The notes under the pieces were generated by a model. It searched no databases. It had not been told where the DNA came from and was given only the letters and a program-made list of their open reading frames with translations. A stretch of 64,000 bases of DNA from Tenacibaculum sp. (lineage in GTDB: Bacteria; Bacteroidota; Bacteroidia; Flavobacteriales; Flavobacteriaceae): the NCBI GenBank assembly GCA_022448525.1, contig JAKVCX010000008.1, forward strand, positions 243,426 through 307,425, in the 5' to 3' direction. Position 1 is the stretch's first letter; each line of letters opens with the position of its first letter. Position numbers and translations under genes: made by a program. Shown one piece after another: positions 16,511-25,423 of this stretch.

Positions 16511-17098
16511 ATGAGTGAAGAAAGAAATAATCTATATCCTGTTTTTTTAAAAGTTAAAAATCTAGAAATTCTTATTGTTGGAGGTGGTTTTGTAGCAGAA
16601 GAAAAATTAACATTCTTACTGAAATCAAGTCCCGATGCAAAAGTAACAATGGTTTCTCCAATGTTTAGAGAAGGAACTTTAGAACTCGCTAAAAAAGGAG
16701 ATGTGAAATTTATTGAGGATGTTTATAAAACTTCCTATTTAGAAGGAAAACATATGGTTATTGCCACTACTGATAAGCCCGCAGTAAATGTTCAGGTATA
16801 CATGGACTGTAGAGAGCAACAGAAGTTAGTGAACGTAGCAGATAATCCTCCGTTTTGTGATTTTTATATGGGTGGTATTGTAACTAAAGGAAATGTGAAA
16901 ATTGCAATTTCTACAAATGGAAAATCACCAACAACAGCGAAAAGATTACGTCAGTTTTTTGAAGAAGTAATTCCAGATAAAATTGACGATTTGGTTAAAA
17001 ACCTAAACGATTATAGAAAAACAATAAAAGGAAACTTTGAACAAAAAGTAGAACAACTAAACGAGTTCACAAAGAGCTTAGTAGAAAAGCAAGAGTAA
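16511..17098 (+). CDS. Precorrin-2 dehydrogenase / sirohydrochlorin ferrochelatase (Met8/CysG N-terminal type, 195 aa)
   Basis: It completes siroheme synthesis by NAD-dependent oxidation of precorrin-2 and iron insertion. The N-terminal Rossmann fold is ILIVGGGFVAEEK (about 17-29). VIATTDKPAVN, VNVADNPPFCDFYMGG and IAISTNGKSPTTAKRLR are signature segments of the Met8/YlnF family. The length of 195 aa is normal for the free-standing enzyme. It starts one base after cobA stops and overlaps the next gene by one base (TAATG). Confidence 0.95.
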   Translation: MSEERNNLYPVFLKVKNLEILIVGGGFVAEEKLTFLLKSSPDAKVTMVSPMFREGTLELAKKGDVKFIEDVYKTSYLEGKHMVIATTDKPAVNVQVYMDCREQQKLVNVADNPPFCDFYMGGIVTKGNVKIAISTNGKSPTTAKRLRQFFEEVIPDKIDDLVKNLNDYRKTIKGNFEQKVEQLNEFTKSLVEKQE

Positions 17099-18153
17099 TG
17101 ATAGAGACAGATATACTGATTATTGGAGCAGGTCCAACAGGTTTATTTACAGTTTTTGAAGCAGGATTATTAAAATTGCGTTGTCATTTAATAGACGCAT
17201 TACCACAGCCAGGTGGACAATGTTCGGAGATTTATCCTAAAAAACCGATTTATGATATTCCGGCTTATCCAGAAATTTTAGCTGGAGATTTAACGCATAA
17301 ATTATTAGAACAAGGAAAACAGTTTCAACCTGGATTTACCTTAGGAGAACGTGCTGAAACCATAGAAAAACAAGATGATGGTAGTTTTATTGTAACTACA
17401 AATAAAGGAACAAAACACAAAGCTCCAGTTGTATCAATAGCAGGAGGATTAGGAAGTTTTGAACCAAGAAAACCTCAAATAGATAATTTAGCTCAATTCG
17501 AAGATAAAGGAGTTGAATATATGATTAAAGAGCCTGAACTGTATCGCGATAAAGATGTAGTAATTGCAGGAGGTGGAGATTCAGCTTTAGATTGGTCTAT
17601 TTTCTTGGCTGATGTAGCGAAGTCAGTCACTTTAATTCATAGACGAAATGAATTTAGAGGAGCTTTAGATTCAGTGGAAAAAGTTCAAGAGCTTAAAAAC
17701 TTAGGTAAGATTAATTTAATTACTCCGGCTGAGGTGAAAGGAATTCTTGGAGATGATCATGTAACAGGAGTTGTGGTTGAACAAAAAGATAAGGAACCGT
17801 TTATTTTAGATACAGATCATTTTATTCCGTTATTCGGTTTGGCACCGAAACTAGGTCCAATAGGAAACTGGGGATTAGAAATAGAGAAGAATGCTATTAA
17901 AGTAGATAACTCACTAGACTATCAAACAAATATTCCTGGAATTTATGCCATTGGAGATGTAAATACATATCCAGGTAAATTAAAGTTAATCTTGTGTGGA
18001 TTTCATGAAGCTACTTTAATGTGTCAAAGTGCATATAAAAGAATTTTCCCAGACAAGAAATATGTTATGAAATATACAACTGTAGGAGGAGTTCAAGGTT
18101 TTGATGGAACTAAAAAAGAAGCGCCAAAAGCAGTGGTTAAAGCTATTGAGTAA
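17098..18153 (+). CDS. Ferredoxin--NADP reductase, thioredoxin-reductase-like (351 aa)
   Basis: This FAD/NAD(P)H enzyme belongs to the YumC group. The FAD motif is IGAGPTG (9-15), the NADP-binding motif is AGGGDSALDW, and the C-terminal FAD contact is YAIGDVNTYPGKLKLI. The CxxC of true thioredoxin reductase is missing, as expected for ferredoxin reductases. It overlaps both neighbours by one base and precedes a 2Fe-2S ferredoxin, so it probably feeds NADPH electrons through ferredoxin to the sulfite reductase in the same operon. Confidence 0.94.
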   Translation: MIETDILIIGAGPTGLFTVFEAGLLKLRCHLIDALPQPGGQCSEIYPKKPIYDIPAYPEILAGDLTHKLLEQGKQFQPGFTLGERAETIEKQDDGSFIVTTNKGTKHKAPVVSIAGGLGSFEPRKPQIDNLAQFEDKGVEYMIKEPELYRDKDVVIAGGGDSALDWSIFLADVAKSVTLIHRRNEFRGALDSVEKVQELKNLGKINLITPAEVKGILGDDHVTGVVVEQKDKEPFILDTDHFIPLFGLAPKLGPIGNWGLEIEKNAIKVDNSLDYQTNIPGIYAIGDVNTYPGKLKLILCGFHEATLMCQSAYKRIFPDKKYVMKYTTVGGVQGFDGTKKEAPKAVVKAIE

Positions 18154-18485
18154 TGGAGCAAGATGTTAATATAAAAATTAAAGACCGTGACGGTGTAATT
18201 CATGAGGTAGTTGCTCCGACAGATATGGCAATGAATCTAATGGAAGTTGTTCGTTCTTATGAATTAGCTCCAGAAGGAACTATTGGAATTTGTGGAGGAA
18301 TGGCCATGTGTGCATCTTGTCAATGTTATGTGAATTCTAATCACGAGTTACCAGAAATGACCGATGATGAAGATGCAATGTTAGCAGAAGCATTTGATGT
18401 GCAGGATAATAGTAGGCTTGGTTGTCAAATTCAAATTACATCGGCATTAGAAGGATTAGAGGTTGAATTAGCACCAGAGAGTTAA
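18153..18485 (+). CDS. 2Fe-2S ferredoxin, adrenodoxin type (110 aa)
   Basis: Cluster ligands C47-x5-C53-x2-C56 and C91 follow the adrenodoxin/ISC-ferredoxin pattern (CGGMAMCASC, then RLGCQI). The acidic body is typical of an electron carrier. Its start overlaps the stop of the reductase gene by one base, which makes the pair a physical electron-transfer unit by context. Confidence 0.94.
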   Translation: MEQDVNIKIKDRDGVIHEVVAPTDMAMNLMEVVRSYELAPEGTIGICGGMAMCASCQCYVNSNHELPEMTDDEDAMLAEAFDVQDNSRLGCQIQITSALEGLEVELAPES

Positions 18486-18487
18486 TA

Positions 18488-18520
18488 CTACTGAATTTAT
18501 TTCAGTATCTTTTACAGTAG
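18488..18520 (+). other. Two mutually exclusive hairpins between the ferredoxin gene and cysE
   Basis: TACTGAA (18489-18495) pairs with TTCAGTA (18501-18507) and is followed by TCTTTT, a terminator-like shape. CTACTG (18488-18493) can instead pair with CAGTAG (18515-18520). The two stems share bases and cannot coexist. It could be a partial terminator that lowers cysE/cysM expression. Confidence 0.4.
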
Positions 18521-18547
18521 ATTAAAATAGAGTACAAAAAAATAAGA

Positions 18548-19270
18548 ATGCAATTTAGTAATTACAACTTATCTCTTAAAGATGATGTAGAGCTTTTTAC
18601 AAAGCAGTTGTTTTATGCTTTGTTCGATGATGTTTGTCAAGAAAAGGCAAACCATCTAAAAGAACAATTCATGAAAATTCTAAATGGTTTATCAGTAGAT
18701 AAAGCTGATGAAATTTGGATGTATTACCAAACATCGTTTTGTAATATTCGAGAAAAGTTAGATTTAGATGCGAAAGCATTTGAAAGTACTGATCCGGCTT
18801 GTAAAAGTTTAGGTGAAGTATATTTAGCTTATCCTGGTTTTCATGCTATTGCAATCTACAGATTAAGTCATGAGTTGTATAAGATTAGTGTTCCAATTTT
18901 ACCAAGAATGATGAGTGAATATGCACACAGTCTTACAGGTGTTGATATTCATCCTGGAGCAACAATTGGCGATTCATTTTTTATTGATCATGCAACAGGT
19001 GTTGTTATTGGAGAAACTACTGTAATAGAAAATAACGTTAGTATTTACCAAGGAGTAACATTAGGAGGAATTCAAGTTAAAAAAGAATTAGCTGAAGTAA
19101 AAAGGCATCCAACAATTGAGAGTAATGTTACTATTTATGCCAACGCTACAATTTTAGGAAATATAACAGTTGGTAAGAATACGGTTATTGGAGCAAACGT
19201 TTGTATTACAAAGTCAGTAGGAGCAAATTCAACCGTTATTTATAAATCACAAAACAGTATTTATACTTAA
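18548..19270 (+). CDS. cysE: Serine O-acetyltransferase (240 aa)
   Basis: It acetylates serine to O-acetylserine for cysteine synthesis. A helical N-terminal domain (1-130) precedes a left-handed beta-helix of hexapeptide repeats: GVDIHPGATIGDSFFIDHATGVVIGETTVI, with catalytic His in the HPGA and DHAT segments, then VSIYQGVTLGG. The layout resembles the EpsC/SAT type. It lies 11 bases before cysM, its partner in the cysteine synthase complex. Confidence 0.95.
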   Translation: MQFSNYNLSLKDDVELFTKQLFYALFDDVCQEKANHLKEQFMKILNGLSVDKADEIWMYYQTSFCNIREKLDLDAKAFESTDPACKSLGEVYLAYPGFHAIAIYRLSHELYKISVPILPRMMSEYAHSLTGVDIHPGATIGDSFFIDHATGVVIGETTVIENNVSIYQGVTLGGIQVKKELAEVKRHPTIESNVTIYANATILGNITVGKNTVIGANVCITKSVGANSTVIYKSQNSIYT

Positions 19271-19280
19271 AAAGAAGTAT

Positions 19281-20168
19281 ATGATTTCAAAAAATATAAC
19301 AGATTTTGTAGGGAATACACCTTTAGTTGAAGCTACAAATATTATTAATAAAGAAAATGTTCGTCTATTTTTCAAATTAGAAGGACATAATCCTGGAGGT
19401 AGTGTAAAAGACAGAGCTGCCTATTTTATGATTTCTGAAGCATTAAAAAAGAAGAACATAAAAAAAGGAGATACGCTTGTTGAGGCGACTAGTGGAAACA
19501 CAGGTATTGCTTTGGCTTTAATGGCGAAAGTATTAGGTGTGAATATGGTTTTGGTAATGCCAGAACACGCAACAATCGAAAGAGTAAAAACAATGCGTGC
19601 TTACGGAGCAGAAGTTATTTTAACTCCTACTGAAGTGGGTATGGAAGGAGCCATTGATCACGCGTTGGAATTAAAATATAAAAAAGGATATTTTCGTCTA
19701 AATCAGTTTGATAATTTCGATAATCCAAAAGCACACTATAGTACAACCGGACCTGAAATTTGGAGAGATACTAAAGGACAAGTAACTCATTTCGTTTCCG
19801 CAATGGGAACAACAGGAACCATTACTGGAGTTTCAGATTATTTGAAGGAACAAAATAAGGATATTCAAATTGTAGGTGTTCAACCTAAAGAAGGTGCTCG
19901 TATTCCAGGAATTAGAAAATGGCCAGAGGAATATTTACCAGCAATTTTTAAAAGAGAAAAAATCGATAAAGTTTTAGAAGTTACTCAAGAAGAAGCTAAG
20001 GCAATGACAGTTCGTTTAGCTCGTGAAGAAGGAATTTTCTCAGGAATGAGTAGTGGTGGAGCAGCCGCTTCAGCTTTAAAATTAGCAGAAACTATAGATG
20101 AGGGAGTAATTGTTTCTATTATATGTGATAGAGGTGATCGATATTTGTCTTCTGATATTTTTCAATAA
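19281..20168 (+). CDS. cysM: Cysteine synthase B (295 aa)
   Basis: This PLP enzyme makes cysteine from O-acetylserine and sulfide (CysM may also use thiosulfate). The PLP lysine is K43 in NPGGSVKDRAA, the substrate loop TSGNTG is at 70-75, and the phosphate-binding segment GTTGTITG follows. The RIPGIRKWPEEYLP segment and the short length of 295 favour CysM over CysK. It is the last gene of the sulfate-assimilation operon. Confidence 0.93.
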   Translation: MISKNITDFVGNTPLVEATNIINKENVRLFFKLEGHNPGGSVKDRAAYFMISEALKKKNIKKGDTLVEATSGNTGIALALMAKVLGVNMVLVMPEHATIERVKTMRAYGAEVILTPTEVGMEGAIDHALELKYKKGYFRLNQFDNFDNPKAHYSTTGPEIWRDTKGQVTHFVSAMGTTGTITGVSDYLKEQNKDIQIVGVQPKEGARIPGIRKWPEEYLPAIFKREKIDKVLEVTQEEAKAMTVRLAREEGIFSGMSSGGAAASALKLAETIDEGVIVSIICDRGDRYLSSDIFQ

Positions 20169-20184
20169 AATTTAAGTTTAGAAA

Positions 20185-20223
20185 TATTCCCGTTTTGTAA
20201 TCGTGTTATGACAATACGGGAAT
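20185..20223 (+). terminator. Hairpin after cysM, possible terminator
   Basis: ATTCCCGT (20185-20192) pairs exactly with ACGGGAAT (20216-20223), 17 bases past the cysM stop. No clear T tract follows, so efficiency is uncertain. It separates the cys operon from the next promoter and riboswitch. Confidence 0.5.
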
Positions 20224-20278
20224 TGATATTGTCGGTGAATTTTAACATTATACCGTATAAATTAGTATAAATGATTAG

Positions 20279-20309
20279 TTTAATATTTAAAATAAGTTAT
20301 TTACATTTG
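20279..20309 (+). promoter_or_regulatory. Promoter of the metH riboswitch transcript
   Basis: A perfect -7 element TACATTTG lies at 20302-20309, about 30 bases before the riboswitch. The -33 element is weak (TTTA at 20279-20282, spacer 19). Confidence 0.55.
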
Positions 20310-20338
20310 TACTTTATTAGTTCATAAACATTATTGTC

Positions 20339-20482
20339 GTTATTAAGAAAGGTGGAGGGAATAGACCCTGTGAAACCTTAGCAACCCTTTGTTTTTATGT
20401 TGAACTCGTTTTCAATATTACAAAGAAGGTGCTAAATTCTACTGTTCACGCTGAATTTGTTTCAGTTTAACAGAGAGATAAC
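20339..20482 (+). promoter_or_regulatory. Second SAM-I (S-box) riboswitch, upstream of split metH
   Basis: It has the same core as the metY switch: AAGAAAGGTGGAGGGAATAG, CCCTGTGAAACCTTAGCAACCC and AAGGTGCTAAATTC. P1 is GTTATT (20339-20344) with GATAAC (20477-20482), including one G-U pair. P3 and P4 differ in sequence from the first switch, so this is not a recent copy. It should repress metH when SAM is high. Confidence 0.95.
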
Positions 20483-20505
20483 TCAAAAGAATATTACTTC
20501 TTCTT

Positions 20506-20539
20506 TTCCTGATAACACATCATAATATTTTATCAGGAA
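20506..20539 (+). promoter_or_regulatory. Start-codon hairpin, expression platform of the metH riboswitch
   Basis: TTCCTGATAA (20506-20515) and TTATCAGGAA (20530-20539) form a perfect 10-bp stem that includes the A of the metH ATG. The left arm repeats the hexamer GATAAC (20511-20516), identical to the 3' strand of P1. It can therefore also pair with the 5' strand of P1, giving a two-state switch. Confidence 0.65.
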
Positions 20540-21543
20540 TGTCAAACATTTATTCAGAAATACAAAAAAGAATCCTTGTGCTTGATGGCGCAATGGGAAC
20601 AATGCTTCAAGAATATAACTTCTCAGAAGAAGATTTTCGTGGAGAACGTTTTAAAGATCATCCTTCACCATTAAAAGGAAACAATGATTTGTTATCTATA
20701 ACTCAGCCTGAAGCAATAAAAGAAGTCCATCGTAAATATTTAGAAGTTGGAGCTGATATCATAGAAACCAACACCTTTTCAGGAACTTCTATAGCTATGG
20801 AAGATTATTCTTTAGAACATTTAGCATATGAGTTAAATTATGAATCTGCGAAAATTGCCAAAGAGGTTGCTAATGAATTTACTGCTAAAGAACCGCACAA
20901 ACCAAGATTTGTGGCGGGTGCAATAGGACCAACAAATAGAACTGCTAGTTTATCTCCAGATGTAAACAAACCTGAATATAGAGCTGTAACTTTTGAAGAT
21001 TTGAGAAAAGCATATAAAGAACAAGTCGAAGGTTTAGTTGCTGGTGGAGTAGATTTGTTATTAGTAGAAACCATATTTGATACTTTGAATGCTAAAGCGG
21101 CACTTTTTGCTATAGATGAAGTTAAAGAAGAAAGAAATGTAGATATACCTATCATGGTTTCTGGAACAATAACAGATGCTAGTGGAAGAACACTATCTGG
21201 TCAAACCGTTGAGGCTTTTTTAATTTCAATGTCACACATTCCATTATTAAGTGTTGGTTTTAATTGTGCATTAGGGGCTGAACAGTTACAACCGTACTTA
21301 AAAAGATTGTCAAACAATACTAGTTTTTATACGTCTGCATATCCAAATGCAGGATTGCCAAATGCTTTTGGGGAGTATGATCAGTCACCAGAAGAAATGA
21401 AAACATTAATAGAAGATTATCTAAAGGATGGGATTCTGAATATTATTGGTGGATGTTGCGGAACTACTCCTAAACATATTAAAGGTATTGTAGAAGTAGC
21501 CGAAAAATATCAACCGAGACAATTAAAGGTAGCGGATCTATAA
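20539..21543 (+). CDS. metH: Methionine synthase subunit 1: homocysteine S-methyltransferase domain (334 aa)
   Basis: This is the zinc and homocysteine-binding module of cobalamin-dependent methionine synthase. Zinc ligands are C243 (GFNCALG) and C306/C307 (GGCCGTT). LDGAMGTMLQ at residues 15-24 is the conserved N-terminus. It ends where the pterin domain would begin in one-piece MetH, and the rest follows in a separate gene 30 bases later. Splitting at this domain border is common in flavobacteria, so I read it as genuine rather than a frameshift. Confidence 0.95.
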   Translation: MSNIYSEIQKRILVLDGAMGTMLQEYNFSEEDFRGERFKDHPSPLKGNNDLLSITQPEAIKEVHRKYLEVGADIIETNTFSGTSIAMEDYSLEHLAYELNYESAKIAKEVANEFTAKEPHKPRFVAGAIGPTNRTASLSPDVNKPEYRAVTFEDLRKAYKEQVEGLVAGGVDLLLVETIFDTLNAKAALFAIDEVKEERNVDIPIMVSGTITDASGRTLSGQTVEAFLISMSHIPLLSVGFNCALGAEQLQPYLKRLSNNTSFYTSAYPNAGLPNAFGEYDQSPEEMKTLIEDYLKDGILNIIGGCCGTTPKHIKGIVEVAEKYQPRQLKVADL

Positions 21544-21573
21544 TTTAATAGGATTTTAAAAGGATAAGTACGT

Positions 21574-24231
21574 ATGAAGAGATATTTAAAATTATCAGGA
21601 TTAGAACCATTAATCATAACACCTGAAAGTAATTTTATAAATGTTGGAGAAAGAACAAACGTAACAGGATCACGCAGATTTCTTCGTCTAATTAAAGAAG
21701 AAAAATATGGAGAGGCGCTTGCGGTAGCACGTGATCAAGTAGAAGGAGGTGCACAGATTTTGGATGTAAATATGGATGAAGGAATGTTAGATGGTGTTCA
21801 TGCCATGGTTACATTCTTAAATTTAATTGCATCTGAACCAGATATTGCTCGAATTCCAATAATGATTGATAGTTCAAAATGGGAAATTATTGAAGCAGGA
21901 CTGCAAGTTGCACAAGGAAAATGTGTGGTAAATTCCATTTCTCTAAAAGAAGGAGAAGAAGCTTTTATTCGTCAGGCGAAGTTGATCAAGAGGTATGGTG
22001 CTGCAACTATTGTAATGGCATTTGATGAGGTAGGACAAGCTGATAATTATGAACGTAGAATAGAAATCTGCGAACGCTCTTATCGAATTTTAGTAGATGT
22101 TGTGAAGTTTCCTCCTGAGGATATCATTTTCGATCCTAATATTTTCCCTGTGGCAACAGGAATGGAAGAGCATAGAAAAAATGCAATTGATTTCTTTAAA
22201 GCTACCAAATGGATTCGAACAAATCTTCCATATGCTAGTGTTTCTGGTGGTGTAAGTAATGTATCGTTTTCTTTCAGAGGAAATAATGTTGTTCGAGAAG
22301 CAATGCACTCAGCTTTCTTATATCACGCCATTCAACATGGAATGAATATGGGAATTGTGAACCCAACAATGTTAGAAGTTTACGACGAAATTCCTAAAGA
22401 TTTATTAGAGCATGTTGAAGATGTACTTTTAGATAGAAGAGATGATGCAACCGAACGTTTATTAGATTTTGCAGAAACTGTAAAAGGAATAAAAAAAGAG
22501 GATAGCTCTAAACAGTTGGTTTGGAGAGAAAACTCTTTACAAGATCGTATTACGCATAGTTTAGTAAAGGGAATTGATGCTTTTATTGTTGAAGATGTAG
22601 AAGAAGCTCGTCAAAGTGTAGAAAGACCAATTGAAGTTATTGAAGGTCATTTAATGTCTGGAATGAATGTGGTTGGAGATTTGTTTGGTAGTGGAAAAAT
22701 GTTCTTGCCTCAAGTAGTAAAATCTGCTCGAGTAATGAAAAGAGCTGTAGCATATTTACAACCATTTATCGAAGATTCGAAAGATAGTAATGCAAGTTCA
22801 GCAGGTAAAATTTTAATGGCAACGGTAAAAGGAGATGTTCATGATATTGGTAAAAATATTGTGAGCGTTGTACTTGGGTGTAATAACTACGAAATAGTTG
22901 ATCTTGGAGTTATGGTTCCGCCAGAAAAAATTATTGAAGTAGCTCAAAAAGAGCAAGTAGATGTAATTGGTCTAAGTGGATTAATTACACCTTCTTTAGA
23001 TGAAATGGTATATCTGGCTAATGAAATGGAAAAGAAAGAAATGAATATTCCATTGTTAATTGGAGGAGCAACTACATCTAAAGCACATACAGCTGTTAAA
23101 ATTGCTCCGAAATACACAAATTCTGTGGTGCATGTTAATGATGCGTCAAGAGCGGTAACGGTAGTAGGAAATTTATTACAGGAGAATAATAAAATCTATA
23201 AAGAGGAAATTCGAAGTGAGTATGTGAAGTTTAGAGATCAGTTTTTAAATAGAACTAAACAAAAGAATTACGTGACCATTGAGGAAGCAAGAAAGAACAA
23301 GTTTCAAATTAATTGGGAAACATCAGAAATTACAAAACCTGATTTTTTAGGGGCTTATGTTATTGAAAACTTAGACTTAAACCTTCTTGTAGATTATATC
23401 GATTGGAGTCCATTTTTTAGATCATGGGATTTACATGGAAAATTTCCAGACATACTAACCGATGAAATCGTAGGTAAACAAGCCTCCGAATTATACGAAG
23501 ATGCCAAAGTATTATTAAACCAAGTTATAGAGGAAAAACTACTAAAAGCCAAAGCAGTTTTTGGCTTGTTTGAAGCGAATTCTGTAGAAGATGACATCAT
23601 TGTAAATGCAGATGACAAAGAATATACATTCCTTACGCTTCGTCAACAATTAAAGAAAAGGGAAGGAGTGCCAAACATTGCGTTGTCAGATTTTATTGCT
23701 CCAAAAGATTCTGGAATTCAAGATTATTTAGGAACATTTTGTGTAACAGCTGGTTTCGGAACGGCTGAGCTTGCTGCAGAATATGAAAAGAATAATGATG
23801 ATTATAATTCTATAATGATTAAGGCAATTGCGGATCGTTTTGCTGAAGCTTTTGCTGAATATCTTCACGAGGAAGTTCGTAAAAAATACTGGGGTTACGC
23901 GACTGCAGAAAACTTATCGAATGAAGAATTAATAAAGGAAAGTTATAAAGGAATTCGTCCTGCTCCTGGTTATCCTGCATGTCCAGATCATTTAGAGAAA
24001 AATACGATTTGGGATTTACTAAAGGTTGAAGAAAAAATAGGAGTTCAACTTACTGAAAGTTTAGCAATGTGGCCTGCAGCTAGTGTTTCTGGTTATTATT
24101 TCGGAAATGCAGAAGCTAAATATTTTGGACTAGGAAAAATAAAAGAAGATCAATTAAAAGATTATACCAAACGAAGAGGTATTAGTGATGATTTAACTCG
24201 AAAATGGTTAAGTCCAATTATTGCCGATTAA
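21574..24231 (+). CDS. metH: Methionine synthase subunit 2: pterin, cobalamin and activation domains (885 aa)
   Basis: The protein opens with the pterin-binding domain ([15 protein letters not shown] near residue 24), followed by the helical cap. In the B12-binding domain, D421-V-H423-D-I-G426 supplies the lower cobalt ligand H423. The C-terminal SAM-binding activation domain has [12 protein letters not shown] (from R795). It takes the methyl group from methyl-tetrahydrofolate and passes it to homocysteine on subunit 1. No reactivating reductase gene is adjacent. Confidence 0.96.
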   Translation: MKRYLKLSGLEPLIITPESNFINVGERTNVTGSRRFLRLIKEEKYGEALAVARDQVEGGAQILDVNMDEGMLDGVHAMVTFLNLIASEPDIARIPIMIDSSKWEIIEAGLQVAQGKCVVNSISLKEGEEAFIRQAKLIKRYGAATIVMAFDEVGQADNYERRIEICERSYRILVDVVKFPPEDIIFDPNIFPVATGMEEHRKNAIDFFKATKWIRTNLPYASVSGGVSNVSFSFRGNNVVREAMHSAFLYHAIQHGMNMGIVNPTMLEVYDEIPKDLLEHVEDVLLDRRDDATERLLDFAETVKGIKKEDSSKQLVWRENSLQDRITHSLVKGIDAFIVEDVEEARQSVERPIEVIEGHLMSGMNVVGDLFGSGKMFLPQVVKSARVMKRAVAYLQPFIEDSKDSNASSAGKILMATVKGDVHDIGKNIVSVVLGCNNYEIVDLGVMVPPEKIIEVAQKEQVDVIGLSGLITPSLDEMVYLANEMEKKEMNIPLLIGGATTSKAHTAVKIAPKYTNSVVHVNDASRAVTVVGNLLQENNKIYKEEIRSEYVKFRDQFLNRTKQKNYVTIEEARKNKFQINWETSEITKPDFLGAYVIENLDLNLLVDYIDWSPFFRSWDLHGKFPDILTDEIVGKQASELYEDAKVLLNQVIEEKLLKAKAVFGLFEANSVEDDIIVNADDKEYTFLTLRQQLKKREGVPNIALSDFIAPKDSGIQDYLGTFCVTAGFGTAELAAEYEKNNDDYNSIMIKAIADRFAEAFAEYLHEEVRKKYWGYATAENLSNEELIKESYKGIRPAPGYPACPDHLEKNTIWDLLKVEEKIGVQLTESLAMWPAASVSGYYFGNAEAKYFGLGKIKEDQLKDYTKRRGISDDLTRKWLSPIIAD

Positions 24232-24262
24232 TATAATTATATAGTATAAATAAACTCAATAC

Positions 24263-24366
24263 GTCATTACGAACGAAGTGAAGTAATCTGCTAATTTAAT
24301 CCTAAATTTAGTTAATTCTGAATTTAGTTCAGGATACAAAGATTGCCGCGTTTCACTCTCAATGAC
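24263..24366. repeat. REP/MITE-like imperfect inverted repeat, GTCATT...AATGAC
   Basis: The 27-base outer arms 24263-24289 and 24340-24366 begin and end with GTCATT and AATGAC and pair imperfectly. The 50-base centre contains a smaller hairpin. The ends match the widespread GTCATTGCGAG-type dispersed repeats of AT-rich bacteria, as I recall them. The element fills the metH-metF gap and its last bases provide the annotated ATG of metF. Confidence 0.7.
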
Positions 24367-25339
24367 CATTAAAAATAATATTGTGAAAGTTACAGAACAC
24401 ATAGAACAATCTAAAGGGAAAACTAGATTTTCGTTTGAAATATTACCTCCACTAAAAGGTCAAAATATAGATTCAATTTTTAATAATATTGATCCTTTAA
24501 TGGAATTTAATCCGCCTTTTATTGACGTTACATATCATAGAGAAGAATATGTTTATAAAGAATTAGAAAACGGATTACTACAAAAGCAGGTTGTTAAAAA
24601 ACGACCAGGAACTGTTGGTATTTGTGCTGCAATTCAAAATAAATACAATGTAGATGCAATACCTCATGTTTTGTGTGGTGGTTTTACCAAAGAGGATACA
24701 GAAAACTTTTTAATCGATTTGGATTTTCTAGGAATTGATAATGTTATGGCATTACGTGGTGATGCTGTTAAAAGTGAAATTTATTTTAAACCTGAAAAAG
24801 AAGGTCACCAATATGCTAGCGACTTAGTAGATCAAATTGAGTGTTTAAATCATGGTAAATATTTGGATGAAGAATTGCAAAACTCAGCACCAACAGATTT
24901 CTGTGTAGGAGTCGCAGGCTATCCTGAGAAACACATGGAAGCTCCGAGTTTAGATTCAGATATTCATTTTTTGAAGAAAAAAATTAAAAAAGGAGCGGAT
25001 TATATTGTGACTCAAATGTTTTTTGACAATCAAAAATATTTTGAATTTGTAGATAAATGTCGTGCAGAAGGAATTACAGTACCAATTATTCCAGGGTTAA
25101 AACCGATCTCAACAAAAAAGCAATTAAATATGATTCCTCATCGCTTTAAAGTTGATCTTCCTGATGATTTAATTATGGCGGTTGTAAATTGTAAAAACAA
25201 CCAGCAAGTGCGTGAAGTAGGTGTGGAATGGTGTATCAACCAAAGTAAAGAATTAATTACTAAAGGTGTTCCGTTTTTACATTATTATTCAATGGGTAAA
25301 TCAGATAATATTAAAAATATAGCCAAGGAAATTTTCTAA
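24362..25339 (+). CDS. metF: Methylenetetrahydrofolate reductase (325 aa)
   Basis: This FAD enzyme makes 5-methyl-tetrahydrofolate, the methyl donor for MetH. FSFEILPPLKG at residues 23-33, IDVTYHREE, and VTQMFFDNQKYFEF with the following PIIPGLKPI are family signatures. The length is normal. The ATG at 24362 lies within the end of a repeat element. The in-frame GTG at 24383 gives the start expected for flavobacterial MetF (VKVTEHIEQ), so translation may really begin there. Confidence 0.94.
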   Translation: MTIKNNIVKVTEHIEQSKGKTRFSFEILPPLKGQNIDSIFNNIDPLMEFNPPFIDVTYHREEYVYKELENGLLQKQVVKKRPGTVGICAAIQNKYNVDAIPHVLCGGFTKEDTENFLIDLDFLGIDNVMALRGDAVKSEIYFKPEKEGHQYASDLVDQIECLNHGKYLDEELQNSAPTDFCVGVAGYPEKHMEAPSLDSDIHFLKKKIKKGADYIVTQMFFDNQKYFEFVDKCRAEGITVPIIPGLKPISTKKQLNMIPHRFKVDLPDDLIMAVVNCKNNQQVREVGVEWCINQSKELITKGVPFLHYYSMGKSDNIKNIAKEIF

Positions 25340-25423
25340 AATTTAAATAGCTGTTTGTAACAATTTGCGATTAGGTTGCACTAATATTTGTAAATATTAA
25401 CAGTAACCTTAAGTAAAAATAAA

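Noticed and set aside
20539..24231. Frameshifted single metH gene
   Set aside because: The break lies exactly at a domain border with a 30-base non-coding gap and a proper new ATG, and such splits are known in flavobacteria.
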